From: JACJWR01 sp964547485
GTDB lineage: Bacteria > Actinomycetota > Actinomycetes > S36-B12 > UBA10799
Reading direction: 5' to 3'
NCBI GenBank assembly: GCA_964547485.1
Contig: CAZJNU010000037.1
Span: 1 to 24,917, forward strand
DNA: 24,917 nucleotides
Under the pieces are notes generated by a model. The model did no database searches. It was not told where the DNA came from and was given only the letters and a program-made list of their open reading frames with translations. Below, in pieces: positions 14,207 to 22,876 of this stretch (the first letter of the stretch is position 1; each line of letters begins with the position of its first letter). The position numbers and the translations under genes were made by a program.

Positions 14207-15241
14207 GTGAAGTCACGGTTCGGTTCGTTCCTCGGTCGCGATATGGCCGTCGACCTCGGCACAGCCAACACCCTTGTCTATGAGCGTGGCGTCGGCATCG
14301 TGTTGGACGAGCCCAGCGTGGTCGCGCTCGACCGGCGAACCGAGGCGATCGTGGCCGTCGGCGGCGAAGCCAAGGCCATGTTGGGTCGAACCCCGGAGGC
14401 CGTCGAGGTGGTAAGACCCCTCCAGGACGGCGTGATCGCCGACTACCTGGTGACCGAAAGGATGCTCCGGTATTTCATCCACCAGGTGCACGCCAACGGG
14501 TTGTTCGCACGGCCGCGGCTATTGGTGTGTGTGCCGTCCCGGATCACCGATGTCGAGCAGCGCGCGGTCCGAGACGCCGGCTACGCGGCCGGTGCCCGCA
14601 AGGTCTTCATCATCGAGGAGCCAATGGCCGCCGCGATCGGCGCGGAACTCCCCGTCCATGAGCCGGTCGGATCGATGATCGTGGACGTCGGCGGCGGCAC
14701 CACCGAAGTTGCCGTCATCTCCTCCGGCGGCATTGTCGCCAGTAGTTCCATCCGGGTTGGCGGGGATGCGCTGGACCTCCGGATCGTGGCGTACCTCAAG
14801 AGCGAATTCTCGCTGCTGATCGGCGAAGGTACGGCCGAGCGGCTCAAGTGGCAGATCGGCTCGGCCTTCCCGGTGCTGGACCAGACACACGCCGAGGTGC
14901 GAGGCCGCGACCTGGTCACCGGCCTGCCGCGCAGCGTGGTTGTCACGTCCGAGGAGCTGCGGCGAGTACTCGACGAGCCCGTCGACCGGATCGTCTCCGA
15001 AGTCCGATCGGTGTTGGATCGGACTCCGCCGGAACTCGGCGTGGACCTGCTCACCAGCGGCATTGTGCTGGCTGGCGGGGGCGCGCTGTTGGCTGGACTA
15101 CCGGAGCGGCTGCGGCACGCCACCGGGATGCCGGTGCGACTGGCGGAGGACCCGCTGCGCTGTGTTGCCCGGGGAATCGGACTCTGCCTGGAGCAGTTCG
15201 AGGTGTTGCGCGATGTGCTGGTGGCGGAACCGCGGCAGTGA
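14207..15241 (+). CDS. mreB: Rod shape-determining protein MreB
   Basis: A bacterial actin homologue that forms membrane-bound filaments guiding lateral wall synthesis. The actin-fold phosphate motifs are DLGTANT at 16-22 and DVGGGTTE at 160-167, and the adenosine motif is GIVLAGGGALLAGL near 285. Length is 344, normal. The N-terminus KSRFGSFLGRDMAVDLG can supply the usual amphipathic membrane helix, which supports the GTG at 14207 over the ATG at 14243. The ribosome binding site is poor (AAGGGG about 14 bases upstream). It heads the elongation operon and is 69 bases after ndk. Confidence 0.95.
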   Translation: MKSRFGSFLGRDMAVDLGTANTLVYERGVGIVLDEPSVVALDRRTEAIVAVGGEAKAMLGRTPEAVEVVRPLQDGVIADYLVTERMLRYFIHQVHANGLFARPRLLVCVPSRITDVEQRAVRDAGYAAGARKVFIIEEPMAAAIGAELPVHEPVGSMIVDVGGGTTEVAVISSGGIVASSSIRVGGDALDLRIVAYLKSEFSLLIGEGTAERLKWQIGSAFPVLDQTHAEVRGRDLVTGLPRSVVVTSEELRRVLDEPVDRIVSEVRSVLDRTPPELGVDLLTSGIVLAGGGALLAGLPERLRHATGMPVRLAEDPLRCVARGIGLCLEQFEVLRDVLVAEPRQ

Positions 15242-15282
15242 CGGCGCACGTCAATGTCTGAGATGCGAGGAGTGAGTGCGAA

Positions 15283-16128
15283 GTGACGCCACGCGCGCGC
15301 AGCCTCGTCATCGTGCTCGTGGCCGTCTCGCTGACCGCCATTCTGTTGGATGTCAGGGGAGGTTCGGTGACCTCGGCGATCCGGACGGCGGCCGCAGTGC
15401 TGGTCTCGCCGGTGCAACGCGCGGCCGCCGCGATTGCCAGCCCGATCGTGAATTGGGTGGACGGTGCGGGCTCGTTCGGCGACCCGGAGCTTCGAACCCG
15501 AGCCTGGGCCGGGCAGGCAGCACCCTCGGTCGCACCTCGCGCGTCGGCGCGGGCGAAGGAACTCGACTCGCTATTGGCCGTCGTGACCGCCACCTCGTTG
15601 TCTGTGGTGCCCGCCCGAGTAGTCGCCTATCCGGGGGCCGGACCGGCGGTGGAGACGGTGGTCGTGGACGCCGGCGGCGATGATGGTGTGGTGTCCGATT
15701 CGGCCGTGATCACAGGAGCTGGGCTGGTGGGGCGCACGGCCCTGGTGGCCGCAGCCACTGCGACGGTGACGCTGATCAGCGCTCCCGGAAACTCCGTCGG
15801 CGCCCGGCTGACCAGAACCGGCGGTGCCGTGGTCGTGGCCGGCAGTGGGAACCCCCGGCGGCTGCAGCTGACGTTGCTCGATGTCGCGGCAGACGTCCGG
15901 ATCGGCGATCAGGTCGTCACCTTCGGCTCGAAGGACGGGCGGCCGTTCCCTGCAGATGTGCCGATCGGTACGGTCACCGCGATCGAGGGTGACATCGGTT
16001 CCGGGCGGGCCGTGCTGGTCACCCCAGCCGTGGATCTGGCCGCGTTGGATCTCGTCGGGCTGGTGCTGCCCGCGGAACCGCGCCCCACTCGATCGCCACT
16101 GGCCGTTCAGCCCGGGCCGACGCCATGA
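15283..16128 (+). CDS. mreC: Rod shape-determining protein MreC
   Basis: MreC is a single-pass membrane protein that links MreB to PBP2 and RodA outside the membrane. The 281-residue protein has one transmembrane helix at about 7-22, a short helical segment, then the beta-barrel domain (VVPARVVAYPG, GLVGRT, DQVVTFG). An Ala/Pro-rich tail closes the protein. The GTG start has GAGGAG ten bases upstream. It begins 41 bases after mreB, and its stop overlaps mreD. Confidence 0.9.
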   Translation: MTPRARSLVIVLVAVSLTAILLDVRGGSVTSAIRTAAAVLVSPVQRAAAAIASPIVNWVDGAGSFGDPELRTRAWAGQAAPSVAPRASARAKELDSLLAVVTATSLSVVPARVVAYPGAGPAVETVVVDAGGDDGVVSDSAVITGAGLVGRTALVAAATATVTLISAPGNSVGARLTRTGGAVVVAGSGNPRRLQLTLLDVAADVRIGDQVVTFGSKDGRPFPADVPIGTVTAIEGDIGSGRAVLVTPAVDLAALDLVGLVLPAEPRPTRSPLAVQPGPTP

Positions 16129-16634
16129 GGTGGCGGGCGCGGGCCGTCGCGGGGGTCGCGGTGGTGTTGGCAGTGCTGCTCCAAGGTGCACTGCTGGCGC
16201 GACTGAGCGTGCCGGTGGAACTGCTGCCGCTGACCGTGGTCGCGGTCGCCACCCGATTGTCGCAATCGGAGGCTGCCAGCATCGGATTCGGAGCCGGACT
16301 GCTGGCCGACCTGGTGCCTCCTGCTCCGGGAGTGCTCGGCGGCAATGCGCTCGTCTGCACACTGCTCGGAGTCGCGGCAGTGCGGATCTATCCCAGGATC
16401 CCCCGCGTGTGGTGGGCCCGCGGGGTGTTCGTCGGCGTCCTCGCCACCTGCGCGACAGCTGCGGTGATGGTGTTGGCATTGATCATCGGCCGACCTGAGT
16501 TGGGCTGGCAGAGCATCTGGCCGACGCTGCTCGGGGACTTGCTGATCGGGTCGGTGCTCGGCGCCGCGCTGGTGCCGTTGGCCGCCGCCGCCCTCGGGCC
16601 GGGCCCCAGGATCGTGTTGGGGGCTGCCCGGTGA
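16125..16634 (+). CDS. mreD: Rod shape-determining protein MreD
   Basis: A 169-residue integral membrane protein with about five hydrophobic helices. MreD interacts with MreC and regulates PBP2-RodA activity. Sequence motifs are weak in this family, so the call rests on size, helix pattern and its place between mreC and mrdA. The ATG overlaps the mreC stop (ATGA) and the TGA overlaps the mrdA start (GTGA). Confidence 0.85.
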   Translation: MRWRARAVAGVAVVLAVLLQGALLARLSVPVELLPLTVVAVATRLSQSEAASIGFGAGLLADLVPPAPGVLGGNALVCTLLGVAAVRIYPRIPRVWWARGVFVGVLATCATAAVMVLALIIGRPELGWQSIWPTLLGDLLIGSVLGAALVPLAAAALGPGPRIVLGAAR

Positions 16635-18751
16635 GCCTCACGTCAGGGCACTCGGGACGCCCGGTCAGCAGGCTGACCTCCCGCTCAAGGTGGCGGCTGA
16701 TCGTGTTGCAGGTGCTGCTGCTCTCGCTGGCGGTGACGCTCTTGGGTCGGCTGGCCTACCTGCAGGTGTCCGGCGGCTCCCGGGCGGCAGCCCTGGTGGG
16801 TCAGGGGGCCCAGATCGTGCCGGCCCCACGAGGTGTCATCCTCGACCAGACCGGTCAGCCGCTCGCCGCCAACCGAACTGCGGTGGACGTGGTCGTGGAC
16901 CGCGCCGCCTTCAACCGGCAGCCGGATTCCGGCGCCGCGTCACTGGCGAAGGTGGCCGCCGCAATCGGCGTCGACGGCGAGACGCTGAAGGTCAGGATGA
17001 TCCCGTGCGGGCAACCGGGCGCCGCACCTGGATGCTTCACCGGGGCGGCAACAGAACCGCTGCCAGTAGCAACGGATCTGCCGGTCGGTGACGTGCTCGA
17101 CCTGATCGAGAACCCGGGTCGGTACCCGGGGGTGAGTGTCGCAAGTCGGTCTGTCCGCGACCTGCCGGCAGTCGACGGCGCGAAGGCCGCCCACCTGCTC
17201 GGCTACCTGGGGTCGCCGAACCAGCAGGAACTTGACGCGGATCCGTCCCTGTCGCCGCGGCGCCAGGTCGGGCGGACCGGGTTGGAAGCCCAATACGAAT
17301 CCGAGCTACGCGGCACCGACGGCAGCCGGATTGTGGTCAACGCCCCGGGTGGAAACCCGACCGTCGTCTCCGAGCGGCCGCCGCAGCCGGGCAACTACCT
17401 CGTCACCAGTGTCGATGTCCAGCTGCAGGCAGTGGTGGAGCGGCAGCTGGCCGCGGCCCTGCAACGGGCACGGGACAGCGGGCTCCGCGGTGACAGTGGA
17501 GCCGCCGTGGTACTGGACGTGACCAACGGGCAGGTGCTCGCGCTCGCGTCGGCCCCTGACTATGACCCGGGCATTCTCACCAAAGGGGTCGACCGGGCAA
17601 CCTACGATCAGCTGTCCTCCGATGCGGGCGGTCGACCGTTGCTGAACCGTGTCACCCAGGGAGACCTCGCCCCCGCCTCCACCTTCAAAGTGATCAGCAC
17701 CGCCGCCGCGGTTGCCGCCGGCTATGACCTCAACGGCAGCTACCCGTGCCCTAGTTCGTATGAAGTGTCAGGGCAGGTGTTCCGCAACTATGAGTCGGAG
17801 TCCTACGGGGATATCAGCCTTGCCAGGGCATTGGAGGTGTCCTGTGACACGGTGTTCTACCGGATCGCCCACAACCTCTGGCAGACCGATGGCGGCAGTG
17901 CCCCCAAGGCTCTGCCAAAGGACCAGTTGATCGCGACGGCCCGCGGGTTCGGTCTCGGCACCGCCACCGGGATCGACCTGCCCGGGGAGTCGACCGGGCG
18001 AATCGTCGATCGGCAGCGCAAGCAGAGCGACTACGCCGAACTCGGCCCCGCCTACTGCCGCCGTGCGAAGACCGGCTACCCAGAGGAAGCAGACCCGGCG
18101 CAGGCGGAGCTCTTCAAGAAGTACGCGGCCGAATACTGCGCAGACGGAGACAAATACCGCGCTGGCGACGCCGTCAACTTCGCCATCGGTCAGGGCGATT
18201 CGTTGGCGACCCCGCTGCAGATCGCCACCATGTACGCGGCGATTGCCAACGGTGGCACCCTGTTCGAACCTCACCTGGCGAAGGCTGTGCTGGCCGCCGA
18301 CGGTACCCCGGTGCGGACGATCGGGCCGAAGGAGAACGGTAAGTTGCCGGCAGCGCCCGGGACGCTGGAGTACATCCGACAGGCGCTGGTCGGCGTGCCT
18401 CGGGACGGTACCGCGAAGATCGCCTTCAGTGGCTTCCCGCTGGCTCAGATCCCGATCGCGGCAAAGACCGGAACCGCGGAAGTCGACGGTAAGCAGACGA
18501 CTTCCTGGTTCGCCTCCTACGCCCCGGCTGACAAGCCCCGCTACGCGGTGGTGTTCATGGTCACCCAGGGAGGTACCGGTGCTGGCACCTCGGGTCCGAG
18601 CGTCCGGGCGGTGTACGAGGCACTGTTCGGCGTAGTGGATGGGGTTGCCGGCCGGGCGCCGAGCGTGCTCAAGGGTGGAGCCCCGCAGAGTGAGTTGCCA
18701 CAGCTCGGCGCACCGGCGGCATCGGCGGCACCTGCGGCGGCCGTTCGATGA
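16631..18751 (+). CDS. mrdA: Penicillin-binding protein 2, elongation transpeptidase
   Basis: A class B PBP that cross-links peptidoglycan made by RodA. It has one N-terminal membrane helix (about 22-42), a dimerisation/pedestal region, then the transpeptidase domain with all three motifs: STFK at 350-353, SCD at 404-406 and KTG at 612-614. Length is 706 residues; a long segment (about 455-515) between the second and third motifs and an Ala/Pro-rich tail (about 680-706) add to it. The extracytoplasmic part has six cysteines (126, 135, 373, 405, 476, 503), allowing up to three disulfides. C405 is within the active-site motif and is a normal variant. The start is GTG, overlapping mreD. Confidence 0.95.
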   Translation: MSLTSGHSGRPVSRLTSRSRWRLIVLQVLLLSLAVTLLGRLAYLQVSGGSRAAALVGQGAQIVPAPRGVILDQTGQPLAANRTAVDVVVDRAAFNRQPDSGAASLAKVAAAIGVDGETLKVRMIPCGQPGAAPGCFTGAATEPLPVATDLPVGDVLDLIENPGRYPGVSVASRSVRDLPAVDGAKAAHLLGYLGSPNQQELDADPSLSPRRQVGRTGLEAQYESELRGTDGSRIVVNAPGGNPTVVSERPPQPGNYLVTSVDVQLQAVVERQLAAALQRARDSGLRGDSGAAVVLDVTNGQVLALASAPDYDPGILTKGVDRATYDQLSSDAGGRPLLNRVTQGDLAPASTFKVISTAAAVAAGYDLNGSYPCPSSYEVSGQVFRNYESESYGDISLARALEVSCDTVFYRIAHNLWQTDGGSAPKALPKDQLIATARGFGLGTATGIDLPGESTGRIVDRQRKQSDYAELGPAYCRRAKTGYPEEADPAQAELFKKYAAEYCADGDKYRAGDAVNFAIGQGDSLATPLQIATMYAAIANGGTLFEPHLAKAVLAADGTPVRTIGPKENGKLPAAPGTLEYIRQALVGVPRDGTAKIAFSGFPLAQIPIAAKTGTAEVDGKQTTSWFASYAPADKPRYAVVFMVTQGGTGAGTSGPSVRAVYEALFGVVDGVAGRAPSVLKGGAPQSELPQLGAPAASAAPAAAVR

Positions 18752-19962
18752 CTCAGCTGGACACCAGCCCGGCTGCCGCTCGGACTAGGCGGCCGGCCAC
18801 CGGCTCCAGTAGTTGGTGGGGCGGTCTGCTCCGGGGCGCTCGCAGACTGGACCTGGTACTGCTCTCCGCGGCGCTTGCGCTGTCAGTGATCGGCGCGGCG
18901 CTGATTTATTCCGCCACCCGCGGCAGACTGCTGGCCGCCGGCGACGACCCGCGAGCCTTTCTCGACAAGCACCTGATCAACATCGTTATCGGGATCGCCA
19001 TCGCATGGGCGGTGGCGAAACTCGGCTACCGCACGTTGCGCGCCGCCACCCCCTGGGTCTACGCGGTGGCGGTGGCGCTACTTCTCGCCGTGTTAAGTCC
19101 ACTCGGCACCGTCCAGAACGGTATCCAGGCGTGGCTGGTGCTGCCAGCGGGCTTCTCACTGCAACCCAGTGAGTTGACCAAGGTTGCCGTCATTTTGGTG
19201 GTCGCGCTCGCGCTCACCCACCGCGCCGGTCAGTCGGGCCTGGCGGCCGACTCGACCCCGTCAGGGCGCGATCTGGTCTCGGCGCTGGTTCTGGCGGGGC
19301 TGCCCCTTGCGCTCATTTTGTTGCAGCCGGATCTGGGGACCGTGCTGGTAGTTGCGGCCACGGTGGTGGGGATGCTCGCCATTGCCGGAACACCGGCCAG
19401 ATGGTTGCTGGCGATGATGGCCGCGGCGGTGGCCATGGTTGCGGTGGTGCTGCTCGTCGGTGTGTTGGACGACTACCAGATCGACCGGCTGACGACGTTC
19501 CTGGACCCGGCCGCAGATCCACTCGGCAGTGGCTACAACACCAGAATGGCCCGGTTGGCGATCGCCGGGGGCGGGCTGATGGGTCAGGGGTTGTTCCACG
19601 GCGCCCAGACCCAGGGCCGGTCGGTGCCCTACCAGCAGACGGACTTCGTGTTCTCGGTGGCCGGCGAGGAGTTGGGGTTGCTCGGCGCTGGCCTGGTCAT
19701 CGTTCTGGTCGGGATCGTGCTGTGGCGGGGGACCCGGATTGCGATGGCGGCACCGGACCTGTTCGGCCGGGTGGTGGCGGCTGGCGTCGTGGTCTGGTTC
19801 GCGGTGCAAGCGTTTGAGAACATCGGCATGAATTTGGGGATCATGCCGGTGACGGGGGTGCCACTGCCGTTCGTCTCCTACGGTGGCTCCTCGATGTTCG
19901 CCGTTTGGGCGGGTGTTGGGCTGCTGACCAGCGTTCACTTGCGCAGTCGCCGGCGGCACTGA
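18748..19962 (+). CDS. rodA: Peptidoglycan glycosyltransferase RodA (SEDS family)
   Basis: RodA polymerises lipid II into glycan strands in complex with PBP2. The 404-residue protein has about ten membrane helices. The catalytic aspartate of SEDS proteins is D299 in QTDFVFSVAGEELGLLG, and the C-terminal signature GIMPVTGVPLPFVSYGGSSM is intact. The ATG overlaps the mrdA stop (ATGA), so RodA and its partner are made together. The N-terminal 35 residues are cytoplasmic and Arg-rich. Confidence 0.95.
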   Translation: MTQLDTSPAAARTRRPATGSSSWWGGLLRGARRLDLVLLSAALALSVIGAALIYSATRGRLLAAGDDPRAFLDKHLINIVIGIAIAWAVAKLGYRTLRAATPWVYAVAVALLLAVLSPLGTVQNGIQAWLVLPAGFSLQPSELTKVAVILVVALALTHRAGQSGLAADSTPSGRDLVSALVLAGLPLALILLQPDLGTVLVVAATVVGMLAIAGTPARWLLAMMAAAVAMVAVVLLVGVLDDYQIDRLTTFLDPAADPLGSGYNTRMARLAIAGGGLMGQGLFHGAQTQGRSVPYQQTDFVFSVAGEELGLLGAGLVIVLVGIVLWRGTRIAMAAPDLFGRVVAAGVVVWFAVQAFENIGMNLGIMPVTGVPLPFVSYGGSSMFAVWAGVGLLTSVHLRSRRRH

Positions 19963-19975
19963 GTCTGGCTGCTCG

Positions 19976-19981
19976 TACCCT
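19976..19981 (+). promoter_or_regulatory. Possible -10 element for the radical SAM gene
   Basis: TACCCT lies 7 bases before the ATG at 19989, and no ribosome binding site is seen, as in folC. It could drive a leaderless transcript internal to the rodA-to-DUF2344 series. No -35 is visible, so read-through from rodA is the alternative. Confidence 0.3.
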
Positions 19982-19988
19982 GGTCGCC

Positions 19989-21953
19989 ATGCCTTGCGCC
20001 GATATCTTCGACCAGCTCGAGCAGGTTCTGCCGCTGGTCTCCAAACCTGTGCAGTACGTCGGCGGTGAACTCAACTCGGTCGTGAAGGATTGGGACTCGG
20101 TGGCGGTCCATTGGGCCTTGATGTATCCGGATGCCTACGAGGTGGGTGCACCCAACCAGGGGGTGCAGATTCTGTACGAGGTCATCAACGAGCGTTTGGA
20201 TGCGTTGTGTGAACGCTGCTATGCGGTCTGGCCCGATCTTGAGGAGATCATGCGGGAGCGGGGGATTCCGGCCTTCACTGTGGATGCCCACCGCCCGATC
20301 GCCGAATTCGACTTGCTTGGCGTCTCGTTTGCGACCGAGCTCGGCTACACCAACATGCTGACCGCGCTGGACCTGGCCGACCTGCCGTTGCACTCGGCCG
20401 AGCGGGATCGCGGTCCGCTGGTGATAGCCGGCGGCCACTCGGCGTTCAATCCGGAACCGATCGCCGACTTCATCGACGCCGCCGTACTCGGCGATGGCGA
20501 GGAAGCGGTGCTGGCAATCACCGATATCGTGCGGGACTTCAAAGCGGAAGGCTCGCCAGGCGGGCGGGCGGAACTACTGCTTCGGCTGGCGCGGTCTGGC
20601 GTCGCCTACGTTCCCAGGTTCTACGATGTCGACTACCTGCCGGACGGACGGATCAGAAGGGTCGCGCCGAACACTCCCGGGGTGCCCTGGCGGGTCGCCA
20701 AACACACTGTGATGGACCTCGACGAATGGCCCTATCCGAAGGCCCCGCTGGTGCCGCTGGCCGAGACCGTGCACGAGCGGGCGAGTGTGGAGATCTTTCG
20801 CGGCTGCAGCCGCGGCTGCCGATTCTGCCAGGCGGGGATGATCACCCGCCCGGTGCGGGAGCGGTCGATCAGCACCGTCGCAGAGGTCGTCACCAACGCC
20901 GTCGCCAAGACCGGATTTGAGGAGGTCGGGCTGCTGAGCCTCTCCAGTGCCGATCACTCCGAGATCGCCGGGATCGCGAAAGGGCTCGCGGACCAGTTCG
21001 AGGGGACCAACACGTCGCTGTCGCTGCCCTCCACCCGGGTGGACGCTTTCAATATCGAGCTGGCCGCGGAACTCTCCCGCAACGGACGTAGGTCTGGTTT
21101 GACCTTCGCACCTGAGGGCGGATCGGAGCGGATTCGCAAGGTGATCAACAAGATGGTGTCCGAGGAGGACCTCATTCGGACGGTCGCGGCCGCCTATTCG
21201 GCCGGCTGGCGACAGGTGAAGCTCTACTTCATGTGTGGGCTGCCGACCGAGACCGACGAGGACGTGTTGCAGATCGCTCGCCTTGCACGGGAGGTCATCC
21301 GGACGGGTAGGGAGGCGGCAGGCCACCGGGATATCCGCGCCACCGTCTCGATCGGTGGATTCGTGCCGAAACCGCACACGCCGTTCCAGTGGGCCGCCCA
21401 GTTGGAGTGGCAGGCGACCGACGCTCGGCTGGCCAAGTTGCGGGATACGATCCGAGGCGATCGGGAGGTGGGCCGGGCCATCGGTTTCCGGTACCACGAT
21501 GGCCGGCCCGGAATTATCGAAGGGTTGCTGTCGCGCGGCGATCGGCGGGTCGGTGCCGTGATCGAGGATGCCTGGCGGACAGGTGCGCGGCTGGACGGTT
21601 GGAGCGAGCACTTCTCGTTCGAGCGATGGGCAGCCGCTGCGGAATCCGGATTGGCCGGTACCGGCGTGGATCTTGACTGGTTCACGACCCGCGAGCGGGG
21701 TGAGACGGAGGTTCTGCCGTGGGATCACCTCGATTCCGGCTTGGACAAGGAATGGCTGTGGGCGGATTGGCAGGACGCGCTGGACGAGGTGGAGGTAGAG
21801 GACTGCCGATGGACGCCCTGTTTCGACTGCGGGGTGTGTGACCAGCTGGGAACCGAGATCCAGATCGGACCGACCGGCGCTGTGCTGCTGCCGATACCGG
21901 CGGTGCCGGTGATGGCGGTGGCGGACGTCCGCGACCAGGCGGTGGACCTGTGA
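19989..21953 (+). CDS. Uncharacterised B12-binding-type radical SAM protein (TIGR03960-like)
   Basis: A 654-residue protein of unknown function. The N-terminal part (about 1-240) resembles a cobalamin-binding-type domain, with YVGGELNSVVKDWD and YPDAYEVGAPNQGVQILYEV as family-typical segments. The radical SAM core follows with C273, C277 and C280 in a CX3CX2C motif that binds the 4Fe-4S cluster cleaving S-adenosylmethionine. Near the C-terminus C606, C611, C614 and C617 (CX4CX2CX2C) could hold a second metal cluster. The frame opens earlier, but the ATG at 19989 gives the conserved start. The stop overlaps the DUF2344 start by GTGA, and in some bacteria I believe the two are fused, so they are likely to act together. 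An RNA or protein modification role is only a guess. Confidence 0.88.
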   Translation: MPCADIFDQLEQVLPLVSKPVQYVGGELNSVVKDWDSVAVHWALMYPDAYEVGAPNQGVQILYEVINERLDALCERCYAVWPDLEEIMRERGIPAFTVDAHRPIAEFDLLGVSFATELGYTNMLTALDLADLPLHSAERDRGPLVIAGGHSAFNPEPIADFIDAAVLGDGEEAVLAITDIVRDFKAEGSPGGRAELLLRLARSGVAYVPRFYDVDYLPDGRIRRVAPNTPGVPWRVAKHTVMDLDEWPYPKAPLVPLAETVHERASVEIFRGCSRGCRFCQAGMITRPVRERSISTVAEVVTNAVAKTGFEEVGLLSLSSADHSEIAGIAKGLADQFEGTNTSLSLPSTRVDAFNIELAAELSRNGRRSGLTFAPEGGSERIRKVINKMVSEEDLIRTVAAAYSAGWRQVKLYFMCGLPTETDEDVLQIARLAREVIRTGREAAGHRDIRATVSIGGFVPKPHTPFQWAAQLEWQATDARLAKLRDTIRGDREVGRAIGFRYHDGRPGIIEGLLSRGDRRVGAVIEDAWRTGARLDGWSEHFSFERWAAAAESGLAGTGVDLDWFTTRERGETEVLPWDHLDSGLDKEWLWADWQDALDEVEVEDCRWTPCFDCGVCDQLGTEIQIGPTGAVLLPIPAVPVMAVADVRDQAVDL

Positions 21954-22732
21954 GTCGCAGGGTCCCCGACCGCGAGTACCTTCCGCCAGTTGATCGCATC
22001 CGGCTCAAATTTGCCAAGCGTGGTCGGCTCAGGTTCGCCAGCCACCGCGACTTCCAGCGAGCATTCGAACGGGCGCTTCGCCGCGCCGCTGTCCCGATGG
22101 CCTACTCCGCCGGCTTCTCCCCACACCCGAAGATCTCCTACGCCAACGCCGCCCCCACCGGTGCCGGCAGTGAAGCGGAGTACCTGGAGATCGGGATCAT
22201 GGATCGGATCGACCCCGACCGATTGGCCCAGGCCATCGATCGTTCCCTGCCGACGGGCTTTGACATCGTGGACGCGGTGCGGGTCGGGGCTGGCGATTTC
22301 GCCTCCCGACTGGAGGCTTCCGTCTGGCAACTGGTACTGCCCGGGGTACCCGCCGCAGCCGGTGTCGCTGCGGTCGAGGCACTGCTCGCACAGGAAACCG
22401 TTACGGTGCAACGGATGACGAAGAAGGGGTTGCGTACATTCGATATTCGTCCGGCGCTGGTTGCCGCGCGATGCACGCCCGCCGGCGACGGGTGTGCGAT
22501 ACTGACCCTGGTCGTGCGGCACGGCACCCCGTCCGTTCGACCCGACGACGTCCTGGTGGGCCTGTCTCAAGTGGCCGCTCTGGCGCCGCCGGCGCCTCCC
22601 CAGGTGACCCGGCTGGCGCAGGGGCCGCTCGCGGCAGATCAGTTCTCAGTGACCGACCCGTTTGCGCCAGATCGCGCGGCGGGGGCCCCGAGTGGGGCCG
22701 GCGGCCACGGGTCCGACCGCCAACTGGCGTAG
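21950..22732 (+). CDS. DUF2344 / radical SAM-linked protein (TIGR03936-like)
   Basis: A 260-residue protein starting with the family pattern RIRLKFAKRGRLRFASHRDFQRAFERALRR and GFSPHPKISYANAAPTG, both typical of the DUF2344 partner of the upstream radical SAM protein. The first 190 residues or so are the conserved domain. The Pro/Ala/Gly-rich end (about 205-260) looks unstructured. The function is unknown. The GTG start overlaps the upstream stop, giving tight translational coupling, and a terminator follows at 22745, so the pair ends a transcript. Confidence 0.88.
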   Translation: MSRRVPDREYLPPVDRIRLKFAKRGRLRFASHRDFQRAFERALRRAAVPMAYSAGFSPHPKISYANAAPTGAGSEAEYLEIGIMDRIDPDRLAQAIDRSLPTGFDIVDAVRVGAGDFASRLEASVWQLVLPGVPAAAGVAAVEALLAQETVTVQRMTKKGLRTFDIRPALVAARCTPAGDGCAILTLVVRHGTPSVRPDDVLVGLSQVAALAPPAPPQVTRLAQGPLAADQFSVTDPFAPDRAAGAPSGAGGHGSDRQLA

Positions 22733-22744
22733 TCGAGGTTCGTC

Positions 22745-22769
22745 CCACCGATGCGGTGGAACAGTTTTT
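22745..22769 (+). terminator. Intrinsic terminator after the DUF2344 gene
   Basis: CCACCG (22745-22750) and CGGTGG (22754-22759) pair around a 3-base loop, with five T bases at 22765-22769 shortly after. Flanking GT/AC can extend the stem across one mismatch. It lies 13 bases after the stop and separates the operon from rne. Confidence 0.6.
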
Positions 22770-22791
22770 CCAGACCAGCTTCGCGTTCCCG

Positions 22792-22797
22792 TAGGGT
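22792..22797 (+). promoter_or_regulatory. Putative -10 element for rne
   Basis: TAGGGT follows the terminator and is preceded at 18 bases by TTCCAG (22768-22773), a weak -35. The implied leader is about 75 bases. RNase E genes often regulate their own leader, but I see no specific element to show it here. Confidence 0.35.
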
Positions 22798-22876
22798 TCG
22801 CGCACGAGAAGTTCCTGAGCGGCAGCAGCGCCACGGAAAGTGCCGCTAGCGCCCGGGGACGAAAGGGGCAATGCCC

